A stretch of DNA of 40,241 nt from an uncultured Alistipes sp. (lineage in GTDB: Bacteria; Bacteroidota; Bacteroidia; Bacteroidales; Rikenellaceae), in contig NZ_CASFQD010000024.1 of assembly GCF_949296715.1 (NCBI RefSeq), positions 1 through 40,241 of the forward strand, read 5' to 3'. Position numbers and translations under genes: made by a program. This document shows, one piece after another, positions 14,494 to 24,061 of this stretch. The notes beneath the pieces were generated by a model, which did not search any database, was not told the DNA's origin, and worked only from the letters and a program-made list of their open reading frames with translations. Position 1 is the stretch's first letter; each line of letters begins with the position of its first letter.

Positions 14494-15489
14494 TTATCGG
14501 TTTTGGCAGGGCGCTCCGCCGAGCAGGTCGGCCAGGGCGATGGCGACGGCGGCCTCGACGACCACCGCGCCGCGCAGGGCGACGCAGACGTCGTGGCGGC
14601 CCGGGATTTCGAGCGGCTCGATGCGCCCCGCGGCCCGGTTGAAGGTCATCTGCCGCAGGCCGATGCTTGGTGTGGGTTTCAGTGCGGCGCGCACGACGAG
14701 CGGGTTGCCGTTGGTGATGCCGCCGTTGATGCCGCCGTCGTGGTTCGTGGCCGTGTGCCCCGCGGCGTCGAGGATCGGGTCGTTGTTCTCCGAGCCCCGG
14801 AGCCGGGCCGCGGCGAATCCGCTGCCGAACTCCACCCCCTTGACCGCCGGGATGGCGAAGAGCAGGTGGGCGATGAGGCTCTCGGCCGAGTCGAAGAAGG
14901 GTTCGCCCAGACCGGCCGGCACCCCCTCGGCGCAGCACTCGACGATGCCGCCGACCGAGTCGCGCGCCGCGGCTGCGGCTGTTATCACCTCGTCGAAGCG
15001 CTCCGGGTCCGTGCAACCGCCGATTTCGGTCAGGCGGGTTTGGAAGCGCACCTCGGCCGGAAGCATCTTCTTGGCCACGACGCCTGCGGCGACGAGCGCC
15101 ACGGTGAGGCGTCCCGAGAAGTGGCCGCCGCCGCGCGGGTCGTTCCAGCCCCCCGACTTGAGGCCGGCGACGCGGTCGGCATGCGACGGGCGGAAGTGGT
15201 CGCGCAGCACGGCGTAGTCCTGCGAGCGGGTCTCCCCGTTGGTGAAGAGCACGGTCAGCGGTGCGCCGGTCGTGTGCCCCTCGTAGAGCCCCGCAACGAT
15301 CTGCGGGCGGTCCTCCTCGCGGCGCGGCGTGGTACCTCTGCCGCCGCTGCGGCGGCGTGCGAGGTCGGCGGCGAAGTCCTCCTCCGCCAGCGGCAGACCC
15401 GCCGGTACGCCGTCCATCGTGACGCCGACCTGCGGTCCGTGCGACTCGCCCCAGAGGGCGATCCGGAAGTTGTGCCCGTACTGGTTCAT
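14494..15489 (-). CDS. aroC: Chorismate synthase
   Basis: 331 residues, somewhat shorter than the 350-390 usual for the family. It converts EPSP to chorismate with reduced FMN as cofactor. Family signatures: FRIALWGESHGPQVGVTMDGVPAG (8-31), the RPSHAD stretch (RDHFRPSHADRVAGLKSG), RGGGHFSGRLTVALVAAGVVAKK and GSGFAAARLRGSENNDP. The ATG at 15489 gives the conserved N-terminus MNQYGHNFRI. It begins four bases after aroA, so the two last shared steps of aromatic amino acid synthesis are made together. Confidence 0.96.
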   Translation of the reverse strand: MNQYGHNFRIALWGESHGPQVGVTMDGVPAGLPLAEEDFAADLARRRSGGRGTTPRREEDRPQIVAGLYEGHTTGAPLTVLFTNGETRSQDYAVLRDHFRPSHADRVAGLKSGGWNDPRGGGHFSGRLTVALVAAGVVAKKMLPAEVRFQTRLTEIGGCTDPERFDEVITAAAAARDSVGGIVECCAEGVPAGLGEPFFDSAESLIAHLLFAIPAVKGVEFGSGFAAARLRGSENNDPILDAAGHTATNHDGGINGGITNGNPLVVRAALKPTPSIGLRQMTFNRAAGRIEPLEIPGRHDVCVALRGAVVVEAAVAIALADLLGGAPCQNR

Positions 15490-15493
15490 GGTC

Positions 15494-16738
15494 CTATCTG
15501 ATGCGTATGGATTCCAAATCCTCGAAGAAGTCCGGGTAGCTCTTGGCCACGCACTCCGTGCCTTCGATCGTTACGTCGCCCTCGGCGCGCAGCGCCGCCA
15601 CGGCCAGCGACATGGCCATGCGGTGGTCTTCGTGGCTGTCGACGCGCCCGCCGCGGATCACGCCGCCGCGGATCGTCATGACGTCCCCGTCGGGCAGATC
15701 GACCTCGATGCCCAGCCGTCCGTACTCCTCGCGGATCGCCTCGGCGCGGTCGCTCTCCTTGTGCCGCAGGCGCGAGGTGCCGTGCAGCACGCTCACCCCT
15801 TCGGCCGCGGCGGCCAGGGCGGCCAGCGCCGGGAAGAGGTCGGGACAGTGCGTGGCGTCGAACTCGAAGGCCCGCAGCGGGCGGTGTGCCGCCGTGACCG
15901 AATGTACGTCGTTGATGACCGCCGCGCCGGCCCGCACAAGAGCCGTGCAGATGGCCGTGTCGGCCTGTTTCGAGAGCATCGGGACGTTGCGCACGGTCAC
16001 CTCGCCGGCCGTGGCCCCCGCGACGAGCAGCATCGCCGCGGCGCTCCAGTCGCCCTCGATGTGCAGCTCCGTGGCGCAGTAGCGCTGCGCTCCCGGGATG
16101 TAGAACTCCTCGTAGTCGCGCTGGAAAATCTCGACGCCGAAGCGCGAGGCGGTGTCGAGCGTCATATCTAAATAAGGTGTCGAGACGGCGTCGCGCACAT
16201 GCAGAGTCGTGTCGCCCGCGGCGCGGGGCAGGGCCAGCAGCAGTCCCGTGATGAACTGCGACGAGACCGAACCGTCGACCTCCGCTTCGCCGCCGTGCAG
16301 CGGACCGCACACCTCGAAGGGAAGCCGTCCGCCGCGCTCCTTCACCTGTACGCCCAGCTGCCGCAGCGGGGAGACCATCATCCCCATCGGGCGGCGCAGC
16401 AGCGTCCCCTCGCCCTCGATGCGTATGGGGGAGGTGCAGAGCGATGCGATGGGGGTGAACAGGCGCGTCGCCAGCCCCGACTCACCGACAAGCAGGCGCC
16501 GTTCGACGGGATGCAGCCCGCCCGCGATCGAGAGCGCATCGCCCGTCTGCGTGACCTTTGCCCCGAGCGTGCGGATGCACCGCAGGGCCGAGCGCGTGTC
16601 GTCGCAGAATTCGATGTTGTGCAGGACGGAGGTGCCGTCGCAGAGCAGCGAGGCGGCCAGCGCACGCTGTGCGTAGCTCTTCGAGCAGGGCGGGGTCAGC
16701 GTACCTTTGACGCTTCCTGCGGGGATGGACCTATTCAT
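15494..16738 (-). CDS. aroA: 3-phosphoshikimate 1-carboxyvinyltransferase (EPSP synthase)
   Basis: 414 residues. It transfers enolpyruvyl from PEP to shikimate-3-phosphate. Seen: PPCSKSYAQRALAASLL (substrate-binding Lys-Ser near residues 19-20, counterpart of the family's KSxSxR), GESGLATRLFTP (matching the GNAGTxxRxxx loop), DGSVSSQFITGLLLALP, and RHKESDRAEAIREEYGRLG near the C-terminus with DSHEDHRMAMSLAVAAL. The PEP-loop is unusual (SGLATR in place of the class I NAGTAMR), resembling class II enzymes. The start overlaps lptB by 8 bases. Confidence 0.95.
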   Translation of the reverse strand: MNRSIPAGSVKGTLTPPCSKSYAQRALAASLLCDGTSVLHNIEFCDDTRSALRCIRTLGAKVTQTGDALSIAGGLHPVERRLLVGESGLATRLFTPIASLCTSPIRIEGEGTLLRRPMGMMVSPLRQLGVQVKERGGRLPFEVCGPLHGGEAEVDGSVSSQFITGLLLALPRAAGDTTLHVRDAVSTPYLDMTLDTASRFGVEIFQRDYEEFYIPGAQRYCATELHIEGDWSAAAMLLVAGATAGEVTVRNVPMLSKQADTAICTALVRAGAAVINDVHSVTAAHRPLRAFEFDATHCPDLFPALAALAAAAEGVSVLHGTSRLRHKESDRAEAIREEYGRLGIEVDLPDGDVMTIRGGVIRGGRVDSHEDHRMAMSLAVAALRAEGDVTIEGTECVAKSYPDFFEDLESIRIR

Positions 16739-17522
16739 TCCCGACCTTTTTGCCGTTTATCATCTCCTGCGTGATCTGGTGGCTCTTCTTGAGCTCGAAG
16801 TGCTGTCCGAGGTAGACCTTGCGCACCATCGGGTCGGCGGCCAGCTCCTCGGCCGATCCCGTCTTGAGAATCTTGCCCTCGTAGAGCAGGTAGGTGCGGT
16901 CGGTGATGGCCAGCGTCTCGTCGACGTTGTGGTCGGTGATGATTACGCCGATGTTCTTGTGCTTGAGCGTCGCGACAATCGACTGGATATCCTCCACGGC
17001 GATGGGGTCCACGCCGGCGAAGGGCTCGTCGAGCAGGATGAAGGCCGGGTTGATGGCCACGGCGCGCGCAATCTCCGTGCGGCGGCGCTCGCCGCCCGAG
17101 AGCTGGATGCCGAGGCTCTTGCGGACCTTCTGCAGGCGGAACTCCTCGATGAGCGATTCGACACGCTCGGCCTGGTACTCCTTCGAGTAGGAGGTCATCT
17201 CCAGCACGGCGCGGATGTTCTCCTCGACCGAGAGGCGCCGGAAGACCGAAGCCTCCTGCGCCAGGTAGCCCACGCCCAGCTGCGCACGCCGGTAGACGGG
17301 CAGGTTCGTGAGTTCGGAGACCTCCTGCCGGTCGTTCTCGAGGAAGATGCGCCCCTCGTTGGGCTTGATGAGCCCCACGATCATGTAGAAGGTCGTCGTC
17401 TTGCCGGCTCCGTTGGGGCCGAGCAGACCGACGATTTCGCCTTGGTTGACATCTATGGATACGTGGTTGACTACCGTCCGGGACTTGTATTTTTTGACGA
17501 GTTCGCTGGTGTAGAGACGCAT
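16731..17522 (-). CDS. lptB: LPS export ABC transporter ATP-binding protein
   Basis: 263 residues. LptB powers extraction of lipopolysaccharide from the inner membrane by the LptBFGC complex. Walker A GPNGAGKTT (35-43), Q-loop LAQEASVFRRLSV, signature LSGGERRRTEIARA, Walker B FILLDEPFAGVDPI and switch TDHNVDETLAITDR are present. The DEPFAGVDPIAVEDIQ stretch is diagnostic for LptB among ABC proteins. The C-terminal extension after GQHFEL (about 20 residues) is a common Bacteroidetes feature. First gene of the seven-gene minus operon; divergent from recQ. Confidence 0.95.
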   Translation of the reverse strand: MRLYTSELVKKYKSRTVVNHVSIDVNQGEIVGLLGPNGAGKTTTFYMIVGLIKPNEGRIFLENDRQEVSELTNLPVYRRAQLGVGYLAQEASVFRRLSVEENIRAVLEMTSYSKEYQAERVESLIEEFRLQKVRKSLGIQLSGGERRRTEIARAVAINPAFILLDEPFAGVDPIAVEDIQSIVATLKHKNIGVIITDHNVDETLAITDRTYLLYEGKILKTGSAEELAADPMVRKVYLGQHFELKKSHQITQEMINGKKVGNE

Positions 17523-17546
17523 TGCGTTTTCCGATAAAATTTTTCA

Positions 17547-17554
17547 CAAAGTTA
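17547..17554 (-). promoter_or_regulatory. Candidate -7 element for the lptB operon
   Basis: On the minus strand TAACTTTG matches TAnnTTTG and lies 24 bases before the lptB ATG. No clear -33 element. Confidence 0.45.
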
Positions 17555-17576
17555 TGCTTTTTTCCGAAAAAATTTT

Positions 17577-17584
17577 TATCTTTA
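17577..17584 (+). promoter_or_regulatory. Candidate -7 element for recQ
   Basis: TATCTTTA matches TAnnTTTG except the last base and lies 36 bases before the recQ ATG. It sits 22 bases from the opposite-facing lptB element, so the two promoters overlap. Confidence 0.4.
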
Positions 17585-17620
17585 CGTTGAATTTTCGATT
17601 TTTAGATCAGAAACGGCGAA

Positions 17621-19813
<2,193 letters not shown>

Positions 19814-19993
19814 TTTCCCGGAGGCGGGGCGGGATACCGGGACCGGCGCCTTTCCCTGTGCGGTATCGGGATGTGAATATCCGGGGTGTGTCCCCGCCGC
19901 CGACCCGAAGAACGTAAGGGGCGGACCGCCGCAATGCGAAGTGACGAATGGAAGAGAAGCGGAATTAGTTATCAACCGTAAAACTGTGTGCCT

Positions 19994-20218
19994 ATGAACA
20001 AAAAGACCTTTACTCTTGCTCTTGTTTTTCTGTGTTTGACGTTGTTGTGGTTCGGGCTGAATGTCTATTGGCTCATAGCCGGAGGTTATTGCGTGTCGAA
20101 GTTCGACCTGTTTGTCGCCGTGCTGTTTGTCCTGGCCGGCGCCGGAATGGTCTACAACGAATTCAAGAAAAAGAAGCGTCGGCATCTCGACGATGTGAAC
20201 AAACATAAGATTCCGTAG
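19994..20218 (+). CDS. Small two-pass membrane protein, unknown
   Basis: 74 residues from the ATG at 19994 (a GTG two codons upstream is the alternative). Two hydrophobic segments, TFTLALVFLCLTLLWFGLNVYWLI (about 5-29) and LFVAVLFVLAGAGMVYNEF (about 40-58), are separated by a short loop, and the tail is strongly basic (KKKKRRHLDDVNKHK), so both ends should face the cytoplasm. Sixty-four bases separate it from the next small membrane gene. I do not recognise a family; the layout recalls small holin-like or uncharacterised DUF membrane proteins. Confidence 0.6.
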   Translation: MNKKTFTLALVFLCLTLLWFGLNVYWLIAGGYCVSKFDLFVAVLFVLAGAGMVYNEFKKKKRRHLDDVNKHKIP

Positions 20219-20282
20219 CGTGCGGGCTCCCGGTCCGGATGACGGATCGGGGCGCGGTGGCGGAGCAAATGAAGCGACTGTT

Positions 20283-20522
20283 ATGAAATTCAATCTGATG
20301 CAACTCGTCCGGCTGGTGATGATGATTTTGGCCATTGCCGGTATCATTTACGCGCTGGAGTACCTCGAGCACGGCATTGCCGTATGGTTCTGGGTGACGT
20401 TGTTGGGGGTGGGGTTCATAGGCCTGCTCTATTCGTTCCGTCTGACGCAGCGCCGTCTCCGACAGGAGAGCCGGGCGCAGGAACTCGCCGCGAAGAAGCG
20501 TTCGCGCCGGACGCGCCGCTGA
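20283..20522 (+). CDS. Small two-pass membrane protein, unknown (intact paralog of 20949 pseudogene)
   Basis: 79 residues. Two hydrophobic segments: LVRLVMMILAIAGIIYALEYL (about 8-28) and IAVWFWVTLLGVGFIGLLYSF (about 32-52), then an arginine-rich tail (RLTQRRLRQESRAQELAAKKRSRRTRR) that should sit in the cytoplasm. A decayed copy of the same gene starts near 20949, so the intact one belongs to a duplicated pair. No family recognised. Confidence 0.65.
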   Translation: MKFNLMQLVRLVMMILAIAGIIYALEYLEHGIAVWFWVTLLGVGFIGLLYSFRLTQRRLRQESRAQELAAKKRSRRTRR

Positions 20523-20628
20523 TTGCGGCCGGTTGCCCCGGAGCGGGTGCCGGATTGTCGGCGAGACCGGAGTGGAATGCCGGGCGCCGGGGTGCGGAAT
20601 GTCGGGGCGCCGGTTGTCGCCATGAGGC

Positions 20629-20935
20629 GATGTGGCGGTCGTGGTTTCTCCCGCAGGAGAGCGATGCGGCGGCGACCCCTCTCCGGCAGGAGGGCGATGC
20701 GGCGGTTGCGGCCTCTCTGACGGGGAGGTGATGCGGCGGTCGCGGTCTCTCCGACAGGGGTGGCGACGTTGCGGTCGTGGTTTCTCCGGCAGGAGGGCGA
20801 CGCGGCGGTTGCGACCTCTCTGACAGGGGCGGCAATGTTGCGGAAGTCGGTCTCTCCGACAGAGGTGACGATGTTGCGGAAGGCGACCCCTCTCCGGCAG
20901 GAGGAGGTGATGCGGCGGTCGCGGCCCGTGCGAAG
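20629..20935 (+). repeat. Degenerate minisatellite, units of about 33-36 bp
   Basis: Eight or nine imperfect units start GATGCGGCGGT/GACGTTGCGG and contain TCTCCGGCAGGAGGG or variants. Unit length drifts between 33 and 36, so no reading frame is conserved and open frames through it are by-products. It lies between the intact 79-residue gene and its decayed copy. Confidence 0.8.
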
Positions 20936-20948
20936 CATGCGGTAAGTT

Positions 20949-21140
20949 ATAAATTCGCTATGCGGCAGATTGTCCGGCCGGTGATGATGGTTTGGACCTT
21001 TGCCGGTATGATATGATTCGTGCGCCGGAGTCCCTCGGGCGCGGCGTGCCGTGTGGCTGGCGATGTCGTCGGCCGTGCTCCTCGCGGGCCTGTCCGGTTC
21101 GTCCCGCCTGACGCGGTTGCGGCGCCGGCGGGGGTGTCGC
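20949..21140 (+). pseudogene. Decayed copy of the 20283 small membrane protein gene
   Basis: The DNA aligns to 20281 onward of the intact gene. The copy reads TTATAAATTC where the intact gene reads TTATGAAATTC, so a one-base loss removes the start codon. The next stretch stays in phase (KFAMRQIVRPVMMVWTFAGM against KFNLMQLVRLVMMILAIAGI) and then hits a TGA at 21014-21016, where a small indel shifts the frame. Similarity continues downstream: CGCCGGAGTCCCTCGGGCGC against CGCTGGAGTACCTCGAGCAC, and TTCGTCCCGCCTGACGC against TTCGTTCCGTCTGACGC, reaching about 21140. Divergence is substantial, so the copy has been inactive for some time. Confidence 0.75.
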
Positions 21141-21272
21141 GGGCAGGAGGGCGCGGAGGACAGGTGTCGCCGTGGCGTCTGTTGATTTTGTCTGGCTGCG
21201 TCCGGCGTCCGGCGGTTCCGGATGCCGGACGTTGCTTCTGTGCCGGGGGCGAACCCCCGAAATGGCAGCTAT

Positions 21273-21295
21273 GAGACCTTCAGGGTCTCTTTTTT
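21273..21295 (+). terminator. Intrinsic terminator
   Basis: GAGACC (21273-21278) pairs with GGTCTC (21284-21289), followed by six Ts. It separates the pseudogene region from the next gene pair. A GGGGGC/CCCCC hairpin lies just upstream (21245-21258). Confidence 0.7.
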
Positions 21296-21297
21296 AT

Positions 21298-21339
21298 GTC
21301 GGAAAGTACGATTTGCAAGTCGGAATGTACGTTTTGCAA
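21298..21339 (+). repeat. Two direct 21-bp repeats
   Basis: Units 21298-21318 and 21319-21339 differ at two positions (GTCGGAA[A/T]GTACG[A/T]TTTGCAA). They sit about 22-65 bases upstream of the next -7 element, so a regulator-binding role is possible but unproven. Confidence 0.7.
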
Positions 21340-21361
21340 GGGCCGGAATTGTCATAGCGGT

Positions 21362-21369
21362 TAACTTTG
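21362..21369 (+). promoter_or_regulatory. Candidate -7 element for the 21410-22772 gene pair
   Basis: TAACTTTG matches TAnnTTTG, 40 bases before the ATG at 21410. A TTTTG lies 25 bases upstream (21332-21336), a spacing longer than usual. Confidence 0.5.
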
Positions 21370-21409
21370 AATACCGCAAATCTCAATGTTAACCTAAAAA
21401 TTCGGATTT

Positions 21410-21694
21410 ATGAGTAACAATTCTACGACTACTTTCTCGAATGACGGTGCATGGAAAGCCTTTAAATATTCCGTGCTGTTTATCTGGTGGTGCATCAAGG
21501 CGATGTTCAAGGTCATCGGATTCCTCTTTATCGGTTACAAGAAGTACAAGGAGTACAAGGCCCGCAAGGCGGCCGAGCGTGCTGCCGAAGCGACGGCCGC
21601 ACAGGAGCGGATAGAGGCGGCTCCCGAAGCCGCTGCGGCATCCGAACAGACAACGACTCCGGCTGCGGACGCCGCCAGCGCGAAACCCGAATAA
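21410..21694 (+). CDS. Small membrane protein with charged/Ala-rich tail, unknown
   Basis: 94 residues. A polar N-terminus (MSNNSTTTFSNDGAW) leads into a hydrophobic region with aromatic and basic residues (AFKYSVLFIWWCIKAMFKVIGFLFIGYKKYKEYKARK), either one long or two short membrane segments, then a helical Ala/Glu-rich tail (ERAAEATAAQERIEAAPEAAAASEQ) that is probably cytoplasmic. It ends 10 bases before the next gene and is presumably co-transcribed with it. No family recognised. Confidence 0.65.
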   Translation: MSNNSTTTFSNDGAWKAFKYSVLFIWWCIKAMFKVIGFLFIGYKKYKEYKARKAAERAAEATAAQERIEAAPEAAAASEQTTTPAADAASAKPE

Positions 21695-21704
21695 CGTGTC
21701 GATC

Positions 21705-22772
21705 ATGAAACGGTTGTTTTTGCTGCTTGCCGGGCTTTGCGCCCTGCAGCCACTGACGCTCGACGCTCAGATTTACCGCGTGGAGCCGGTTCCGTCGTTT
21801 TCGGAGGTCCGCGCCTACGAGTGGAACGAGCAGGCCGGCAATGCCGATTACGGCAAACGGGTTACGGTCCCCATCGACGCCGAGGTCCGTCTTCTCGACA
21901 CGCTCGGCAGCGGATACAGCGGGGTGCTGGTCAGCTACGAGGACCGCAAGATCATGATGTATCCCTCGGACCTCGCATGGGACGATGAGCTCAACGAGGA
22001 GGGTACGCCGGACTACATCACGGAGGAGACCCGTCTCGATGGCCTGGGACACTTCGCTCTCCATTCGGGTGTGAGCCGCTGGGCGCACAGTTACCAGCCG
22101 GCATGGATGATTATCGTCATTCTGCTCGTCGTCACGGCCATGGCGTGGAGTTCGTCGTTCCCCGCGTCGCTGCGTGCTTTCCTGCTGGTCGGCGGACTGA
22201 TCGCCGTGGCGCTTATCGAGACCTTCTGGGGCGTGGTGCTCAAGGGCAATGTGGACTGGTTGAGCGACCACGATTCGATGGGCTGGCTGCGCACGTTCCT
22301 TCAGGTGCTGGGCTATTTCGTGATTGTCGCCTGGCAGGTGGTGCTCGTCAGTCAGGCCCGCCGCTTCATCTGCACGCAGGCCGGGGTCGACGAGGACCGC
22401 ATCCGCCTGCGCTGGGCCGTGCTGCTGCCCATTCCGCTGATGCTGGTCGTGCTGATCGTCCTCTCGCTCGTCGCGACGGACGTCATCGCCACGATTGCCG
22501 CCCTCGGTGTCGGCATCGCCTTCATCGTCTTCAACCTGATCCGCTTCTTCCGCGTCATGGGGCCGAAGTGGGGCCTGGCCTTCCTGCTGCTCTACGTTGC
22601 CCTGCTTATCAGTACGATCGTGCTCGTCCCGGTTACCATCATGCTGGGCTTCTACGTGCTGGGCGTCATCCTCTCGGTCGGTGCGGTCGTGCTCTTTATC
22701 GCCTGGGCGATGGGCGACCATGTCGAGAAGATCAACGGCAAATACTACAAGGTACCGAACATGCCGATGTGA
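21705..22772 (+). CDS. Multi-pass membrane protein with N-terminal extracytoplasmic domain, unknown
   Basis: 355 residues. I take the ATG at 21705 (MKRLFLLLAGLCALQPLTLDAQ, a signal peptide); a GTG three codons upstream is the alternative. Residues about 22-115 form a soluble, beta-rich domain (YRVEPVPSFSEVRAYEW..., GYSGVLVSYEDRKIMMYPSDL, resembling an SH3-like fold). From about 124 onward there are seven or eight hydrophobic segments, including WMIIVILLVVTAMAW, AFLLVGGLIAVALIETFW, VLGYFVIVAWQVVLV and YVALLISTIVLVPVTIML, and a short polar C-terminus (GDHVEKINGKYYKVPNMPM). It follows the 94-residue membrane protein by 10 bases. I do not recognise the family; a transporter or membrane-bound sensor are both possible. 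Confidence 0.75.
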   Translation: MKRLFLLLAGLCALQPLTLDAQIYRVEPVPSFSEVRAYEWNEQAGNADYGKRVTVPIDAEVRLLDTLGSGYSGVLVSYEDRKIMMYPSDLAWDDELNEEGTPDYITEETRLDGLGHFALHSGVSRWAHSYQPAWMIIVILLVVTAMAWSSSFPASLRAFLLVGGLIAVALIETFWGVVLKGNVDWLSDHDSMGWLRTFLQVLGYFVIVAWQVVLVSQARRFICTQAGVDEDRIRLRWAVLLPIPLMLVVLIVLSLVATDVIATIAALGVGIAFIVFNLIRFFRVMGPKWGLAFLLLYVALLISTIVLVPVTIMLGFYVLGVILSVGAVVLFIAWAMGDHVEKINGKYYKVPNMPM

Positions 22773-22796
22773 TGTGGCGTCCGGTCATCGGTGCAC

Positions 22797-22826
22797 GGTG
22801 CGGGGCTTCGGCTCCGCACCTTTTTT
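22797..22826 (+). terminator. Intrinsic terminator with UUCG tetraloop
   Basis: GGTGCGGGGC (22797-22806), loop TTCG, GCTCCGCACC (22811-22820), then six Ts. The 10-bp stem with a cUUCGg-type cap is very stable. Confidence 0.88.
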
Positions 22827-22969
22827 GTCGTCGGGCGGACCGGTTGCGGTCGGAACCGGTTGCGGAGGCCGCGCTACCGGGTCCGGATGCGGTACGGCCG
22901 TTCCGGCCCGTCGTTCCGGGGGCAGGCCCTTTTGCCGGGCCGTCGGCGGTGAATTTGTCGCGGGATAAA

Positions 22970-23001
22970 TTTGCCGCGACGGCCGCTTTGCACTATCTTT
23001 G
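22970..23001 (+). promoter_or_regulatory. Promoter of rsmA, nearly touching the start codon
   Basis: TTTG (22970-22973), a 20-base spacer and TATCTTTG (22994-23001) match the consensus fully. The ATG starts at 23010, so a start point 5-8 bases after the -7 element leaves a leader of about 0-4 bases. Confidence 0.8.
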
Positions 23002-23009
23002 CGGCATCT

Positions 23010-23825
23010 ATGAGTGAAGTCAGAGCAAAAAAGGCGCTGGGTCAGCATTTCCTGGTCGACCTGAACATCGCGCGCAAGATATGCGACGCCCTCGGCGGCG
23101 GTGCCGAACCGTCGGCCGCGGCGGCCGTACTGCCCGATCCCGCCCCCGTGCTGGAGGTGGGGTGCGGCATGGGGGTGCTGACGCAGTTCCTGCTGCGGCG
23201 CAGCGACATCGTGACGTGGGGTGCCGAGATCGACTCGGAGAGCGTCGCCTACCTCCATGCGCACTACCCGGAGTTCACGCCCCGGCTCATCGAGGGGGAC
23301 TTCCTGAAGCTCGACCTGCGGGCACTCTTCCCGCAGGGACTGAAGATCATCGGCAACTTCCCCTACAACATCTCGTCGCAGATCTTCTTCAAGGTGCTCG
23401 AACACCGCGACCTCGTGCCCGAGTGTGTGGGCATGATCCAAAAGGAGGTGGCCGTGCGGCTGGCCGAAGGCCCCGGATCGAAGGAGTACGGCATCCTCTC
23501 GGTGCTGCTGCAGGCGTGGTACGACATCGAATACCTCTTCACGGTCAACGAGATGGTCTTCAACCCGCCGCCCAAGGTCAAGAGCGCCGTCGTGCGGCTG
23601 CGGCGCAACGCCACCGCGCGGCTCGACTGCGACGAGCGGCTCTTCGTCCGCGTCGTCAAGGCGTCGTTCGGGCAGCGCCGCAAGATGATCCGCAACTCGC
23701 TGCGCGCGGCGTTCGGTGATTTCGGCGGGGCCGAGCACCCCTTCTTCACGCGGCGTGCCGAGCAGCTTTCGGTCGCCGACTTCGTCGAGCTGACCCGCTG
23801 GGTCGATGAACATACCGCCCTCTGA
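23010..23825 (+). CDS. rsmA: 16S rRNA (adenine(1518)-N6/(1519)-N6)-dimethyltransferase
   Basis: 271 residues. RsmA (KsgA) dimethylates the two adjacent adenosines of helix 45 in 16S rRNA during late 30S assembly. Seen: KKALGQHFLVDLNIA (start), VLEVGCGMGVLTQFLL (SAM motif I), AEIDSESVAYL, EGDFLKLDL, and the catalytic motif IIGNFPYNISS (NFPY near residues 113-116), with FGQRRKMIRNSL near the C-terminus. The ATG at 23010 is supported by the promoter, whose -7 element ends at 23001; longer frames would start upstream of transcription. A 14-residue insertion rich in Ala/Pro (GGGAEPSAAAAVLPDPAP) follows the first motif. Confidence 0.95.
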   Translation: MSEVRAKKALGQHFLVDLNIARKICDALGGGAEPSAAAAVLPDPAPVLEVGCGMGVLTQFLLRRSDIVTWGAEIDSESVAYLHAHYPEFTPRLIEGDFLKLDLRALFPQGLKIIGNFPYNISSQIFFKVLEHRDLVPECVGMIQKEVAVRLAEGPGSKEYGILSVLLQAWYDIEYLFTVNEMVFNPPPKVKSAVVRLRRNATARLDCDERLFVRVVKASFGQRRKMIRNSLRAAFGDFGGAEHPFFTRRAEQLSVADFVELTRWVDEHTAL

Positions 23826-23847
23826 CCGCCCGTCGGTCGAAATGGAG

Positions 23848-23886
23848 ACCGCCCCGGATCGTTCGTATCCGGGGCGGTTTTGTTTT
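23848..23886 (+). terminator. Intrinsic terminator after rsmA
   Basis: ACCGCCCCGGAT (23848-23859) pairs with ATCCGGGGCGGT (23867-23878), loop of seven bases, followed by a T-rich tail. Confidence 0.88.
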
Positions 23887-24061
23887 CGGGGCGTATTGCG
23901 GCGGTGCAGCCGGGGCGATGCGCGTCCGTCGCGTTTTGTGGCGGCGCGCCCGGGACGGCGTCCAAACGGAGCGGCGGTGCGGACGGGAATTACCTTTCCG
24001 GCTCCGGCGCGGATGCTGCGGACGAAACCCCGCTTCCGACGATCCGCTCGGGCCGCGCGGA

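Noticed and set aside
20629..20935. CRISPR-like array
   Set aside because: The repeated part is most of each unit, unit length drifts between 33 and 36 bases, there are no unique spacers of constant length, and no cas gene is in the window.
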